Part shown: positions 9,321-19,498 of the stretch, piece by piece
How the letters are laid out: the number at the start of each line of letters is the position of its first letter
Position numbering within the stretch: the first letter of the stretch is position 1
Origin: Hyphomicrobiales bacterium
GTDB lineage: Bacteria; Pseudomonadota; Alphaproteobacteria; Rhizobiales; Beijerinckiaceae
Length of the DNA stretch: 64,000 nucleotides
NCBI GenBank assembly: GCA_025351165.1
Contig: JANXWK010000005.1
Location: forward strand, 1-64,000
Direction: 5' to 3'
Translations under genes and position numbers: made by a program
Notes under the pieces: model-generated
Told to the model about the DNA's origin: nothing
Database searches by the model: none
Seen by the model: the letters and a program-made list of their open reading frames with translations, nothing else

Positions 9321-10229
9321 ATGAATACCCATGCAACAAAAACGTTTAGCCTGTTTGGGCATATACACTCTGCTCCAAGCCTTTCATCAGGGCTATACAT
9401 AGTAGCAACACCCATTGGCAATTTAGGGGATATAAGCATTCGTGCATTGGCAACCCTTGCCGCCAGCGACATGATTTTAGTGGAGGACAAGCGCGTATCC
9501 AAGGGCCTGATGACCCATTACGGTATAAAAACTAAAATGGTAAGTTATCATGAGCATAACGCCGAAGCTATGCGCCCCGAAATTATGGAAAAGCTGAAAG
9601 CTGGCCAGGTAATTGCCCAGATCTCGGATGCAGGTACGCCTTTAATCTCTGACCCAGGGTTTAAACTGGTAGAAGCTGCATTGGAAATAGGTCAAACTAT
9701 TGTGCCAGTTCCAGGCGCATCTGCAATTTTAACAGCCTTGGTTGGAGCAGGTTTGCCAACCGACAAGTTTTATTTTGAAGGGTTTTTACCAAATAAATCT
9801 TCCGAGCGACGCCGAAGACTGCGAGAGCTTGAAACCGTTCCAGGCACATTGGTGTTTTTTGAAGCCCCCCATCGTGTGCAGGAATCCTTGAATGATCTAC
9901 TGGCAATTTTGGGAAACCGCCCAGCTGCCGCCGCACGTGAATTAACTAAAAAATTTGAGGAAATACGTCGTGGATCCTTGAGCGAGCTAGCACAAATCTA
10001 CGCAGAAGGTGCAGAAATGCGCGGTGAATTTGTACTGCTTGTTGGCGCGCCCATAAGTGTCAATGAAGCATTGTCTGATGCTGATATTGACACTAAGCTG
10101 CAAGAAGCCATGAAACTCCATTCGGCAAAAGACGCCGCAGCCATAGTTGCAAGCGACCTTGGTCTGCCAAAACGGCAGGTTTATGCAAGAGCAATTCAAT
10201 TCAAGAGCAATTCAGTTGAAGAGCAGTAG
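9321..10229 (+). CDS. rsmI: 16S rRNA (cytidine1402-2'-O)-methyltransferase
   Basis: A tetrapyrrole-methylase-fold enzyme that 2'-O-methylates C1402 in the ribosomal P site. GLYIVATPIGNLGDISIRAL, VEDKRVSKGLMTHYGI and QISDAGTPLISDPG are the RsmI signatures; VEDKR replaces the more usual CEDTR. I take ATG 9321 (302 residues); an in-frame ATG at 9222 would add 33 residues without family support. It is divergent from the LpoA-like gene and is the first gene of an rsmI-yraN-gshB-glnD run on the same strand. Confidence 0.92.
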   Translation: MNTHATKTFSLFGHIHSAPSLSSGLYIVATPIGNLGDISIRALATLAASDMILVEDKRVSKGLMTHYGIKTKMVSYHEHNAEAMRPEIMEKLKAGQVIAQISDAGTPLISDPGFKLVEAALEIGQTIVPVPGASAILTALVGAGLPTDKFYFEGFLPNKSSERRRRLRELETVPGTLVFFEAPHRVQESLNDLLAILGNRPAAAARELTKKFEEIRRGSLSELAQIYAEGAEMRGEFVLLVGAPISVNEALSDADIDTKLQEAMKLHSAKDAAAIVASDLGLPKRQVYARAIQFKSNSVEEQ

Positions 10230-10258
10230 TGTTCAAGAGTAACTGGGCAGAGTAAAGC

Positions 10259-10645
10259 ATGAAACCGACACCAAAAAACAAGATCCGTCAAAAATCAAGA
10301 GCCTTTGGTATGCGTGCCGAAAGCCTGGCAGCCCTTTTGCTCATATGTAAAGGCTATCGTATTCTAGCGCGTAATTATCTGCATGGCGGAGGTGAAATTG
10401 ATTTGATTGTTCAGCGGGGGCGCATCATTGCTTTTGTTGAAGTCAAGGCAAGACCCACACAAGGTGCAGCCCTTATAGCCATAGATGATCGTAAACTGGA
10501 ACGTATTGCAAAGGCCGCAAGAAGTTGGGTAAACCGTTCACGAGAGCCTCAAAATCTGGTTTTGCGCTTTGATGCGGTATTGGTGGCTCCTGGAACATTT
10601 CCGCGCCATATGCCAAACATTGCCGAATTACCCGATATTTATTAA
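10259..10645 (+). CDS. UPF0102 (YraN) family endonuclease-like protein
   Basis: A 128-residue protein with the PD-(D/E)XK-like core GGEIDLIVQRGRIIAFVEVKAR, the hallmark of UPF0102/YraN. The family has a restriction-endonuclease fold; its physiological role is not settled. It follows rsmI by 29 bp, the conserved order in proteobacteria. Confidence 0.9.
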   Translation: MKPTPKNKIRQKSRAFGMRAESLAALLLICKGYRILARNYLHGGGEIDLIVQRGRIIAFVEVKARPTQGAALIAIDDRKLERIAKAARSWVNRSREPQNLVLRFDAVLVAPGTFPRHMPNIAELPDIY

Positions 10646-10662
10646 TTTAGAGGGAGACAATC

Positions 10663-11601
10663 ATGACATTGAAAATTGCTGTGCAGATGGATCCGATCCA
10701 GAAAATCAACATTAAGGGTGATTCAACATTTGCCTTGATGCTGGAAGCGCAGGCGCGAGGCCATGAAATACTGTTCTATACGCCCGATAGCCTTGCTATG
10801 ACAGGGGGCAGTATTTATGCTTCCATGCAGCCATGTGAACTGCGTGATGAAGTTGGTAACCACGTAACATTGAAAGAGGCTTCGCGCATCAATTTAACCG
10901 ATGTTGATGTGATTTTACTGCGTCAAGACCCCCCTTTTGATATGGCATATATTACAACAACACATTTTTTAGAGCGGGTGCATCCAAAAACATTAGTGGT
11001 CAATAATCCAGCCCATGTGCGAAATGCTCCGGAAAAAGTATTTGTGACCGAGTTTGCGCACCTTATGCCACCGACCCTGATTACACGTGATCGTGCGGAA
11101 ATTGAGGCCTTTCGCCGTCAAGAGGGCGATGTGGTGATGAAACCGCTTTACGGAAATGGTGGTGAAGCTATTTTCAAGGTCTCTGCCAAAGACCCAAACT
11201 TCAGTTCAATGTTTGAAATGTTCAGCAAAATGAGCCGAGAGCCGTGGGTCATCCAACGGTTTTTGCCTGAGGTGGCTTTAGGTGATAAACGCATAATTTT
11301 AATTGATGGCAAATTTGCGGGCGCAATCAACCGCGTGCCCAGCGAGGGAGAGATTCGTGCCAATATGGTGCGGGGCGGGGCGGCTGAAACAACGCAGCTC
11401 ACAAAACGCGAACATGAAATATGTGAGGCGATAGGCCCAGCCTTGAAAGAACGTGGGCTGATTTTTGTAGGAATCGATGTGATTGCAGGCAATCTGACCG
11501 AAATTAATGTAACCAGTCCGACGGGCATAAGAGCCATTAAACATGCCGGTGGGCCAGATCTAGCGGTAATTTTTTGGGATTGCATAGAGGCAAAAGTTTA
11601 A
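10663..11601 (+). CDS. gshB: Glutathione synthetase
   Basis: A 312-residue ATP-grasp enzyme joining gamma-glutamylcysteine and glycine. The N-terminus [20 protein letters not shown] is characteristic of GshB. The ATP-grasp region includes [17 protein letters not shown], and the glycine-rich [13 protein letters not shown] closes the active site near the C-terminus. AGAGGGAG lies a few bases before the ATG. glnD begins 1 bp after the stop, so co-expression with glnD is likely. Confidence 0.95.
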   Translation: MTLKIAVQMDPIQKINIKGDSTFALMLEAQARGHEILFYTPDSLAMTGGSIYASMQPCELRDEVGNHVTLKEASRINLTDVDVILLRQDPPFDMAYITTTHFLERVHPKTLVVNNPAHVRNAPEKVFVTEFAHLMPPTLITRDRAEIEAFRRQEGDVVMKPLYGNGGEAIFKVSAKDPNFSSMFEMFSKMSREPWVIQRFLPEVALGDKRIILIDGKFAGAINRVPSEGEIRANMVRGGAAETTQLTKREHEICEAIGPALKERGLIFVGIDVIAGNLTEINVTSPTGIRAIKHAGGPDLAVIFWDCIEAKV

Positions 11602-11602
11602 A

Positions 11603-14383
11603 ATGTCAGTAATTGCCACAAACCCTGCTGGCCTTGAACGGCGCAAATCTGAGCGCCCGCAAACTGTAAGCGTACCTTGGCCCTTATCGTTTGATCCTGT
11701 GTCAGAAGATACAGCACCAGCCGATATTCGCGCTGAAATTGTTAAACGTGCCAAGTCTTACCTAAAAGACCACCGTATTATTGCCCAGACCATTTTGCGC
11801 CAGAAGGGCGGCATCGCAGCTGCAAGCTATTTAAGCCAGGCGCAGGATGAGGTAATCCAGGCCTTGTTTGAGCAGGCAGTTTCTACCCACATACCCACCC
11901 CAACTGATAAAATATCCTTCATAGCCGTTGGTGGATATGGACGTGGCACTCTTGCCCCTGGTTCTGATGTCGATCTGCTAATTCTCTATCCAGTTCAAAC
12001 ACCTTGGTCGACAGCAGTTTCAGAAAGCCTGTTATATACATTATGGGATATTGGCCTGAAAGTTGGTCATGCGACACGCACAATTGATGAATGCATCAAG
12101 GCCGCCAAAGAGGATATGACCATTCGCACAGCTGTGCTGGAATCGCGGCTCATCTGTGGGCATGTTGGCTTTTTTGATAAATTCTGGGCACGGTTTAGTA
12201 CTGAGGTCATGCCCAAAACAGGCGCGGAATTTGTTGAGGCAAAATTGCTTGAACGCGATGAGCGGGTAAAAAAGGCAGGATCATCCCGCTATCTGGTTGA
12301 GCCGAATGTAAAAGAGGGTAAAGGCGGTTTAAGGGACCTCAATACATTATTCTGGATTGCAAAATATGTGTATCGTGTACGCGCGGTGGATGAATTGGTG
12401 GAGGCTGGTTTATTTACTAAAAATGAGCTGATTGCCTTTAACCGCTGTGAGGAATTTTTATGGCGCGTGCGCTGCCATCTTCATTTCATTACAAACCGCC
12501 CGGAAGAACGCCTCACCTTTGAAATGCAGCGCTGCGTGGCTGAGCGCATGGGATATCACGACACAAAAGCGCTTTCAAAGGTTGAGCGCTTCATGAAACA
12601 TTATTTTCTGGTGGCAAAGCAGGTTGGAGACCTAACTGCAATAGTGTGCGCCGCTATGGAAGAGCGTGAAGACAAGCCTCGTGCCATGCTGGATCGGTTC
12701 ATGAGCCAACTCAAGCGCCGCCGACGTAAACTGAGTGGGGAAACTGATTTCGTAATTGAGGCTGGGCGGCTCACCTGTGCCAATGAAAATGTATTTGTTC
12801 AAAAACCGCTGAATTTAATCAGAATTTTTACTCTTGCAGATAGCCATGATCTAGCCATTCACCCAGATACAAACTACATGATTGCACGGTCGCTTAAATT
12901 GATTGATGCCAAATTGCGTCAGAATACGGAGGCTAACGCATTATTTTTAAGCATACTGACATCCGATCACAGCCCTGAAATTGTATTGCGCCGTATGCAT
13001 GAAACAGGCGTTCTTGGCAGGTTTATACCAGAATTTGGCCATATAAATGCTATGATGCAGTTTTCCATGTATCATCATTATACCGTTGATGAGCATACAC
13101 TCCGCGCTGTTGGCATTTTATCCGAGCTTGAGGGTGGCAGGCTCAAAGAGCAGCTTCCCGTGGCAACAGAAATTCTGCCCACATTGAGTGCCAGCAACAA
13201 GCGCGTGCTGCGTGCTGCTGTTTTCCTGCATGATATAGGCAAGGGACGGCCTGAAGATCATTCAATCATAGGGCGTGACATTGCTTTGCAAATCTGCCCT
13301 CGACTGGGACTGAATGTAATAGAGACCCAAACGATTGCCTGGCTGATTGAACACCATTTGGAAATGTCCAACATTTCACAGACAAGAGACGTGTCTGATC
13401 CAGCTACAATCAGAAGCTTTGCATCAAAAGTGCAGACGATGGAAAAACTGAAGCTGCTTTTATGCCTGACAGTCTGTGATATTCGTGCCGTTGGTCCAAA
13501 TGTATGGAATGGCTGGAAAGGGCAGTTGCTGCGCTCGCTCTATTGGGAAACTGAGGTGGAATTAGCTGGTGGGCAGACAGTCATTGGGCGCGATGTACGT
13601 GTAAAAGCGGCTCAGGATGAACTGCATAATCATTTGCCTGAAATAGAAGAGGCAAAATATGCAGAATATGCAGCACAGCATTATCCAGCCTATTGGTTAA
13701 AAGTAGATATTGAACATCAGATCAACCATTTTAAACTCATACAAAAAGCAGAACTGTCCAATGAGAGATTTGCCACAACGACGGCAACAGATGCTTTTGG
13801 CGGCATCACAGAACTGACAGTCTATGCAATTGACCACCCAAGACTACTGGCAGTGATAACAGGGGCCTGTGCAGCAGCTGGTGCTAATATTGTTGGCGCA
13901 CAGATTTTTACGACAGCGCATGGCAGGGCATTGGATATAATTGCCATTTCGCGCGCTTTTGAGCGAGATGAGGACGAGCTGCGCCGTGCTGAGCGTGTTG
14001 CTGCCCACATCATAAAAGCGCTGACGGGTGAAATTCAGCTTCCTGACGTTATTGCCACCAGAACAGCGCAGGCAACGCATACAAAAGCGTTTGCCATTGC
14101 TTCACATGTTATGCTGGATAACACCCTGTCGGACAAATTCACCGTGATTGAGGTAACGGGCCTTGATCGGCCAGGTTTACTATACGAGCTGACCTCGGCA
14201 CTGGGTAAGTTAAGCCTGAATATTGCGTCTGCACGTATTGTGACCTATGGCGAAAAAGCGGTTGATGTTTTTTATATCAGTGATCTTACAGGGGGTAAAA
14301 TTCTCAATAATAGCCGTCAAACTGCCGTCAAACGCAGGATTCTTGATGCTTTGGAACCAGATATTTCTGCTAATATAATTTAA
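11603..14383 (+). CDS. glnD: Bifunctional PII uridylyltransferase/uridylyl-removing enzyme
   Basis: A 926-residue sensor of glutamine status that modifies PII proteins. In order it has a nucleotidyltransferase domain with GGYGRGTLAPGSDVDLLIL (110-128), the GlnD uridylyltransferase linker with KEGKGGLRDL, an HD domain (FLHDIGKGRPEDH, about residue 545) for deuridylylation, and two C-terminal ACT domains (about 730-810 and 845-925) that bind glutamine. Length and domains are complete. Confidence 0.96.
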   Translation: MSVIATNPAGLERRKSERPQTVSVPWPLSFDPVSEDTAPADIRAEIVKRAKSYLKDHRIIAQTILRQKGGIAAASYLSQAQDEVIQALFEQAVSTHIPTPTDKISFIAVGGYGRGTLAPGSDVDLLILYPVQTPWSTAVSESLLYTLWDIGLKVGHATRTIDECIKAAKEDMTIRTAVLESRLICGHVGFFDKFWARFSTEVMPKTGAEFVEAKLLERDERVKKAGSSRYLVEPNVKEGKGGLRDLNTLFWIAKYVYRVRAVDELVEAGLFTKNELIAFNRCEEFLWRVRCHLHFITNRPEERLTFEMQRCVAERMGYHDTKALSKVERFMKHYFLVAKQVGDLTAIVCAAMEEREDKPRAMLDRFMSQLKRRRRKLSGETDFVIEAGRLTCANENVFVQKPLNLIRIFTLADSHDLAIHPDTNYMIARSLKLIDAKLRQNTEANALFLSILTSDHSPEIVLRRMHETGVLGRFIPEFGHINAMMQFSMYHHYTVDEHTLRAVGILSELEGGRLKEQLPVATEILPTLSASNKRVLRAAVFLHDIGKGRPEDHSIIGRDIALQICPRLGLNVIETQTIAWLIEHHLEMSNISQTRDVSDPATIRSFASKVQTMEKLKLLLCLTVCDIRAVGPNVWNGWKGQLLRSLYWETEVELAGGQTVIGRDVRVKAAQDELHNHLPEIEEAKYAEYAAQHYPAYWLKVDIEHQINHFKLIQKAELSNERFATTTATDAFGGITELTVYAIDHPRLLAVITGACAAAGANIVGAQIFTTAHGRALDIIAISRAFERDEDELRRAERVAAHIIKALTGEIQLPDVIATRTAQATHTKAFAIASHVMLDNTLSDKFTVIEVTGLDRPGLLYELTSALGKLSLNIASARIVTYGEKAVDVFYISDLTGGKILNNSRQTAVKRRILDALEPDISANII

Positions 14384-14470
14384 GCGTCATAGATAGGCCT
14401 TGATTTTTATGGCAAATCCACCGATATGAAACGCATGAACTTTATTCAGATATTAGGGTAAAAGCGACAC

Positions 14471-15067
14471 ATGACCGATTCAAAAAACAGCGCCCGCAAG
14501 GTATCACCAGTCACCGAAGCTGAAATTGAGGCAACACTTGCACCTCAGGCCAGTGCTGATAATGATGTAAATGCGCAGCCGGAAATTGATGCAATTGCTG
14601 TGCTTGAGTCAGAAAAACTTGACCTTAAAGACAAGCTTTTACGCACACTTGCTGATATGGAGAATCTTCGCCGCCGTACAGCGCGGGAAGTTGAAGATGC
14701 AAGAAGCTATGGGGCCACTAAATTTGCATCAGATATGGTAAATGTGGTCGATAATCTGCAGCGCGCACTTTCAAGCATTCCATCGGAAGATCTTTTAAAG
14801 GCCGAAGGTGCGTTTAAAGCATTGATTGAGGGCGTTGAACTGACTGAGCGCGACATGATGAAGTCGCTGGAACGCCACAATGTCAAAAAGCTGGAGCCGG
14901 TTGGCCAGAAATTTGATCCAAATCTGCATCAGGCCATGTTTGAGGCTCCCGATGACCTTGTACCAAAAGGCCATGTAACTCAGGTTGTTCAATCTGGCTT
15001 TACCATTTCAGGCCGCTCATTGCGTGCTGCAATGGTTGGTGTTTCATCAGGCCCTGTCAAAGCATAA
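14471..15067 (+). CDS. grpE: Nucleotide exchange factor GrpE
   Basis: A 198-residue co-chaperone of DnaK. The acidic N-terminal tail leads into a long coiled coil ([19 protein letters not shown]), and the C-terminal beta domain has [18 protein letters not shown] and the family ending in [12 protein letters not shown]. In rhizobia hrcA normally precedes grpE; here hrcA is about 27 kb away at 41.7 kb. No heat-shock promoter element was recognised upstream. Confidence 0.96.
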   Translation: MTDSKNSARKVSPVTEAEIEATLAPQASADNDVNAQPEIDAIAVLESEKLDLKDKLLRTLADMENLRRRTAREVEDARSYGATKFASDMVNVVDNLQRALSSIPSEDLLKAEGAFKALIEGVELTERDMMKSLERHNVKKLEPVGQKFDPNLHQAMFEAPDDLVPKGHVTQVVQSGFTISGRSLRAAMVGVSSGPVKA

Positions 15068-15110
15068 AGCTTGTTTTGCCTACATTACAGCACGTTCAGG
15101 ACTTCACTTC

Positions 15111-16181
15111 ATGACGCTTGAAAAAGAAAATGAGGGTGCACGTCCTGCACGCGTTCAAAACGATGATACGCTCCTTTTTCGCTCAAATCACCAGACAGTC
15201 TGGCGCATTTTAGGTGCAGTGTTAAGTGTTGCTCTTTTCGGGTTTGCCAGCTTTACTCTTTACGAAATCGTTCAAAAGCTTGATATGAACGAACTTCGTG
15301 CAGGGTTTTCAGCGCTTAGTACGCGTCAGATGCTGCTAGCTGCTGGATTGACCGTTTTAAGCTACATGATGCTCACAGGCTATGATGCCTTGGCGCTTAA
15401 ACAGCTTAATGCGCGTTTTATCGGGTATGGCACAACCGCACTCGCCTCCTTTACCAGTTATGCCGTGAGTTTTACGCTTGGTTTTCCGCTTTTGACGGCA
15501 GGCGCAGTGCGTCTTTGGATTTATGGCAGTAAAGGTCTAAGCGCGCCAAAAATTGCCAGCTTGACTGTTATTGCCGGGCTGACCTTCTGGCTGGGAATGG
15601 GATTGGTCCTTGGTTTTAGTCTTGCTTTCCATGCAGCGGACCTCTCAAAACTCAATCATCTAAGTCCTGTTGTTAATCTTGTGATTGGCTCCTCACTGAT
15701 AGGCATTGTTGGAGCCTATCTCGTGTTTATTGCAGTACGCCCAACGCGTAAAAATCTGAAAAATATAGATGTGCAAGGCTGGAAACTGGTTTTGCCAAGT
15801 TTTAAGGTCACAATAGGGCAGATTGTGCTGGGTGTAACAGATGTTTGTGCCAGCGCAGGTGTTCTATATGTCCTGTTACCAGAAAATTCAGGCGTACCAT
15901 TCGAAATATTTATAGCAGCCTATGTTTTTGGGCATATTCTGGGGCTAGCAAGTCATGCCCCAGGTGGCGCTGGTGTATTTGAAACAACAATGTTGCTGGC
16001 TTTAAATCAAATTTCCTCAAGCAAGCTATTCGGGGCAATCATTTTATACCGAATATTTTACTACATTATTCCCTTTGTTTTTGCCCTGTTCCTTCTTGGC
16101 GCCTACGAAATACATAAGCGGTTAAATGCATTTTTATCCAGTCGCTTTGAAGATGAAAATGAGAATGGTGCAGGTGTCTAG
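15111..16181 (+). CDS. UPF0104 / LPG-synthase transmembrane-domain protein
   Basis: A 356-residue polytopic membrane protein with about eight hydrophobic segments. It contains the motif GHILGLASHAPGGAGVFE that marks the transmembrane part of lysylphosphatidylglycerol synthases (MprF-like). The C-terminal aminoacyl-transfer domain of MprF is absent, so it is probably a flippase/transport-type UPF0104 member rather than an LPG synthase. I chose ATG 15111; the frame extends back over the grpE end, but those residues look non-coding. Confidence 0.8.
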   Translation: MTLEKENEGARPARVQNDDTLLFRSNHQTVWRILGAVLSVALFGFASFTLYEIVQKLDMNELRAGFSALSTRQMLLAAGLTVLSYMMLTGYDALALKQLNARFIGYGTTALASFTSYAVSFTLGFPLLTAGAVRLWIYGSKGLSAPKIASLTVIAGLTFWLGMGLVLGFSLAFHAADLSKLNHLSPVVNLVIGSSLIGIVGAYLVFIAVRPTRKNLKNIDVQGWKLVLPSFKVTIGQIVLGVTDVCASAGVLYVLLPENSGVPFEIFIAAYVFGHILGLASHAPGGAGVFETTMLLALNQISSSKLFGAIILYRIFYYIIPFVFALFLLGAYEIHKRLNAFLSSRFEDENENGAGV

Positions 16182-16341
16182 CATACCGCAGAATGAATGC
16201 CCAAATCCAGGACATGTTAAGTTTTTAAATTATAAATTAGTTTATATATAAACAAAATATATATTGACCATTCCTGATGCTAGTCTACTCTTTTACTCCT
16301 AGGCGAATATTCAATAAACAGATGCCTCCTGGGACAAGTCT

Positions 16342-18132
16342 ATGACCTATCGCGCCCCTGTTGAAAAAATACTCTTTACAATGCGTTATGCCGCTTGCAT
16401 GGACAAAAATATCAGTAATGGACTTTATTCAGATTTGGATGATGAAACAGTAGAGGTCATCCTGGAGGCCGCTGCTAAATTTGCCAATGAACGTTTAGCG
16501 CCGCTAAACAAAACGGGTGACAAGCAAGGTGTCTTTTTCAGCAATGGCGCTATAAAAACACCTGATGGTTGGCACAAAACATACCAGGATTGGGCGGAGG
16601 CTGGCTGGAACGGGCTGGCATCCAGCCCAGAGTTTGGCGGACAGGGATTGCCTTTGCTGCTGAATGCAGCCTGCTCTGAGATGTGGAATGCGGCCAATAT
16701 GGCATTTGCACTTAATCCTCTTTTATCCTGCGGGGCAATTGAGGCATTGCTTGCGCATGGTACATCTGAATTAAAAGAATGCTATCTTGCCAAACTGATT
16801 GCTGGACGATGGACTGGGACAATGAATTTAACAGAACCTCAAGCTGGTTCTGATTTATCAGCTCTGCAAACTAAGGCTGTAAAACAGCAAAATGGCACGT
16901 ATTTCATTTCTGGTACCAAAATATACATTACTTACGGAGAGCATGACTGCGCTGAAAACATTATTCATCTTGTGCTGGCAAGATTGCCAGATGCACCTCA
17001 CGGCACCCGTGGTCTATCCTTATTTTTAGTGCCAAAATTTTTAGTCAACAAAGATGGGTCGCTGGGCGACCATAATGATGTGCGCTGTTCTGGCATTGAG
17101 CATAAGCTGGGTATTCATGCCTCGCCAACCTGCACGATGATTTATGGCGATAAAGGGGGAGCGGTTGGCTGGCTTATTGGCGAAGAAAATAAGGGACTGG
17201 CTTGCATGTTCACCATGATGAACAATGCAAGATTGAATGTTGGCATTCAAGGAGTGGCAATTGCTGAGCGCGCCTATCAACAGGCCCTATGGTTTTCAAA
17301 AGAGCGTCGGCAGGGAAGAGCAGTGGGCACAAACATAGTGGGCATGAGTGCAATAACGGGCATGAGTGCAATAATCGATCATCCTGATGTAAAGCGGATG
17401 CTGCTTGACATGCGCTCCAAAACCTCAGCAGCAAGAGCCATATGTTATGTAACTGCTGCAAAGCTTGATCAATTCCATCGTTTTGAAAATGATAAGGCAA
17501 AACAGGCCGCTTTTGAACAGGCAAGCCTGCTTATTCCGCTGGCAAAGGCCTTTTCAACGGATATTGGTGTTGAAGTTGCATCTACTGGAATACAGGTTCA
17601 TGGCGGTATGGGATATGTGGAAGAAACAGGTGCAGCCCAATATCTGCGCGATGCCCGTATTACTACAATCTATGAAGGCACAAATGGCATTCAGGCCATA
17701 GATCTGATCGCCCGAAAACTGGCTCAGTCTGGTGGGGCGACAGTTAGATCTGTTATTGGGGAATATGTAGATATTTCACAGCAGTTTCTACTGACAGATG
17801 CAAGGCTCGGCACAATTTTAACGAATGCAATAAAAGCGCTTGAGACTGCAACAGGCTGGATGCTGGATGTGTATCCAAAAAATCCCGATGATGCGCTAGC
17901 TGGTGCAACACCCTATTTAAGGCTTTTCAGCATTATAGCTGGTGCGGCTTATCTGGCAAAAGCAGTGATTTTGGCCAAGCAGTCCGGCGACCTGTTATGT
18001 GTTGAGGTAATGCAGGACTGCCAGTTTTTCATGGAAAATTATGTAAGCACTGCTGAAGCACTTGCAGCCTCCATTATTGAGGGCGCAGGTACAGTCAACG
18101 CTGCATATCCAAATGATGGAGTATATTCATGA
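16342..18132 (+). CDS. Acyl-CoA dehydrogenase (DmdC-like long form)
   Basis: A 596-residue FAD enzyme of the long acyl-CoA dehydrogenase subgroup that includes 3-methylmercaptopropionyl-CoA dehydrogenases. MNLTEPQAGSDLSAL (FAD/substrate contacts), GVAIAERAYQQALWF, the GGMGYVEE block and IYEGTNGIQA with the likely catalytic Glu are all present. The real substrate is unknown. A perfect in-frame 18-bp tandem duplication (GMSAI twice) sits at 17340-17375. The stop overlaps the ATG of the following SDR gene by 4 bp, so the two are translationally coupled and probably work in one acyl-CoA or isoprenoid catabolic route. Confidence 0.88.
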   Translation: MTYRAPVEKILFTMRYAACMDKNISNGLYSDLDDETVEVILEAAAKFANERLAPLNKTGDKQGVFFSNGAIKTPDGWHKTYQDWAEAGWNGLASSPEFGGQGLPLLLNAACSEMWNAANMAFALNPLLSCGAIEALLAHGTSELKECYLAKLIAGRWTGTMNLTEPQAGSDLSALQTKAVKQQNGTYFISGTKIYITYGEHDCAENIIHLVLARLPDAPHGTRGLSLFLVPKFLVNKDGSLGDHNDVRCSGIEHKLGIHASPTCTMIYGDKGGAVGWLIGEENKGLACMFTMMNNARLNVGIQGVAIAERAYQQALWFSKERRQGRAVGTNIVGMSAITGMSAIIDHPDVKRMLLDMRSKTSAARAICYVTAAKLDQFHRFENDKAKQAAFEQASLLIPLAKAFSTDIGVEVASTGIQVHGGMGYVEETGAAQYLRDARITTIYEGTNGIQAIDLIARKLAQSGGATVRSVIGEYVDISQQFLLTDARLGTILTNAIKALETATGWMLDVYPKNPDDALAGATPYLRLFSIIAGAAYLAKAVILAKQSGDLLCVEVMQDCQFFMENYVSTAEALAASIIEGAGTVNAAYPNDGVYS

Positions 18133-18989
18133 GCCTCAAAGGTAAAACTGTATTTATTACTGGCGCGTCTCGCGGAATTGGTTTGGCAATTGCCCTTAAT
18201 GCGGCAAAAGAAGGCGCTAATATTGTTGTTGCAGCCAAAACAGTTGAACCTCATGCAAAGCTGGAGGGCACCATTTACACAGCTGCCAGCCAGATTGAGG
18301 CCGCAGGCGGCAAGGCTCTGCCCCTTATGGTGGACATAAGGGATGAGACAAATGTTATTGAGGCTTTTGCAAAAACAGCAGAGTTTTTTGGGGGCATAGA
18401 TATTCTGGTCAATAATGCGAGTGCCATAAATTTGAGTAGCACCAGTGCAATTGACATGAAACGTTATGACCTTATGCAGCAGATCAACCAGCGTGGGACA
18501 TTCATGGTATCTAAATATGCCATACCATATCTGGAAAAAGCGCATAATCCACATATCCTGATGTTGTCGCCCCCATTGGACATGAAAGAAAAATGGTTTG
18601 CAGGCCATGTTGCCTATTCAATGGCAAAATATGGTATGAGCCTTGTTGTGCTGGGCTTGGCTGGAGAGCTTCGTCCCCAGGGTATAGCTGTTAACGCCTT
18701 GTGGCCGCGCACAACCATTGCAACGGCTGCGGTTAAAAACCTGCTTGGTGGCGATATGTTGATGAATGCATCAAGAACGCCTACAATTTTGGCAGATGCG
18801 GCTCTCATGATTTTTAAAAAGCCTGCAAGGGAATTTACAGGACAGTTTCTGATTGATGACAGCTTTATGTATGCGGAGGGCGTCAGGAACTTTGATCAGT
18901 ACAGGGTTGACCCCAGCGTGGCTCTGGCACCTGATTTCTTTGTGCCAGAAGAAAGCCTCCCGCCGACTTCGCTTGCGGCTGTATACTGA
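18129..18989 (+). CDS. Short-chain dehydrogenase/reductase (HSDL2-like)
   Basis: A 286-residue Rossmann-fold oxidoreductase. TGASRGIGLAIA (cofactor binding) and VNNASA are intact, and the catalytic YSMAKYG (YxxxK) follows. The segment with PPLDMKEKWF resembles the HSDL2/peroxisomal SDR subgroup, whose members act on fatty or isoprenoid acyl-CoA derivatives. The ATG overlaps the acyl-CoA dehydrogenase stop (ATGA), indicating coupled translation. Substrate specificity is inferred only from the subgroup and neighbour. Confidence 0.87.
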   Translation: MSLKGKTVFITGASRGIGLAIALNAAKEGANIVVAAKTVEPHAKLEGTIYTAASQIEAAGGKALPLMVDIRDETNVIEAFAKTAEFFGGIDILVNNASAINLSSTSAIDMKRYDLMQQINQRGTFMVSKYAIPYLEKAHNPHILMLSPPLDMKEKWFAGHVAYSMAKYGMSLVVLGLAGELRPQGIAVNALWPRTTIATAAVKNLLGGDMLMNASRTPTILADAALMIFKKPAREFTGQFLIDDSFMYAEGVRNFDQYRVDPSVALAPDFFVPEESLPPTSLAAVY

Positions 18990-19003
18990 CTGTCCCGCGC
19001 TGA

Positions 19004-19498
19004 TTATTTTCCGCCAGGAATTGAAGCAGATGTATGTTTGGCTGCCTGCCCACTCACCTTGCCAAAATATTTATCATCATCACCCAGCATTAAAGTTGGA
19101 TTGCAGGTTGGGGCGCAATGATAGGTTTCGCTCTCCAGCCCACGACTGACGGTAATCATTTCATCTTTAGGCGCAGTTACCTGGATCAGCGTATCTGAAA
19201 TCTGGCGACCCTGACTATCAAGTGCGATGACGTTGGTTAGACCATAGCTTTTACCGGTCACAACCATCAAACCATTTTTTATGATGCTGACATCAGCAAC
19301 AATTGGATTGCCAATCACCAGTGTTTTAGCGGATTCTGGCATTTTAAAAAGCTGGGCACGATCCAGAAGAACTGAAATCTGGTCTCCTGCCTGTGCGTTG
19401 GCTGCTAAACCAAGCAGGCCAAATGTAAAAAATGCGGAGGCAATACACTTTTTTTGAAAAGCAGAGACTGATTTTGGCGTTAACTGAGATAAATTCAT
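19004..19498 (-). CDS. CpaC N-terminal-domain-like periplasmic pilus protein
   Basis: A 164-residue exported protein consisting of one pilus-formation N-terminal domain (ISVLLDRAQLFKMP, VIGNPIVADV, TNVIALDSQG) equivalent to the N-domain of the secretin CpaC. A tail with a Cys pair (YHCAPTCNP) follows. I start at MNLSQL (19498): GGAG lies nine bases before this ATG, whereas an ATG at 19513 has none. It is transcribed away from the pilin gene. Stand-alone copies are common beside rhizobial Flp loci and are thought to accompany the secretin; that role is inferred. Confidence 0.82.
   Translation of the reverse strand: MNLSQLTPKSVSAFQKKCIASAFFTFGLLGLAANAQAGDQISVLLDRAQLFKMPESAKTLVIGNPIVADVSIIKNGLMVVTGKSYGLTNVIALDSQGRQISDTLIQVTAPKDEMITVSRGLESETYHCAPTCNPTLMLGDDDKYFGKVSGQAAKHTSASIPGGK

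Noticed and set aside
18039-18608. 189-codon minus-strand frame across the dehydrogenase/SDR junction
   Set aside because: Covers two conserved genes in antisense; no similarity recognised.
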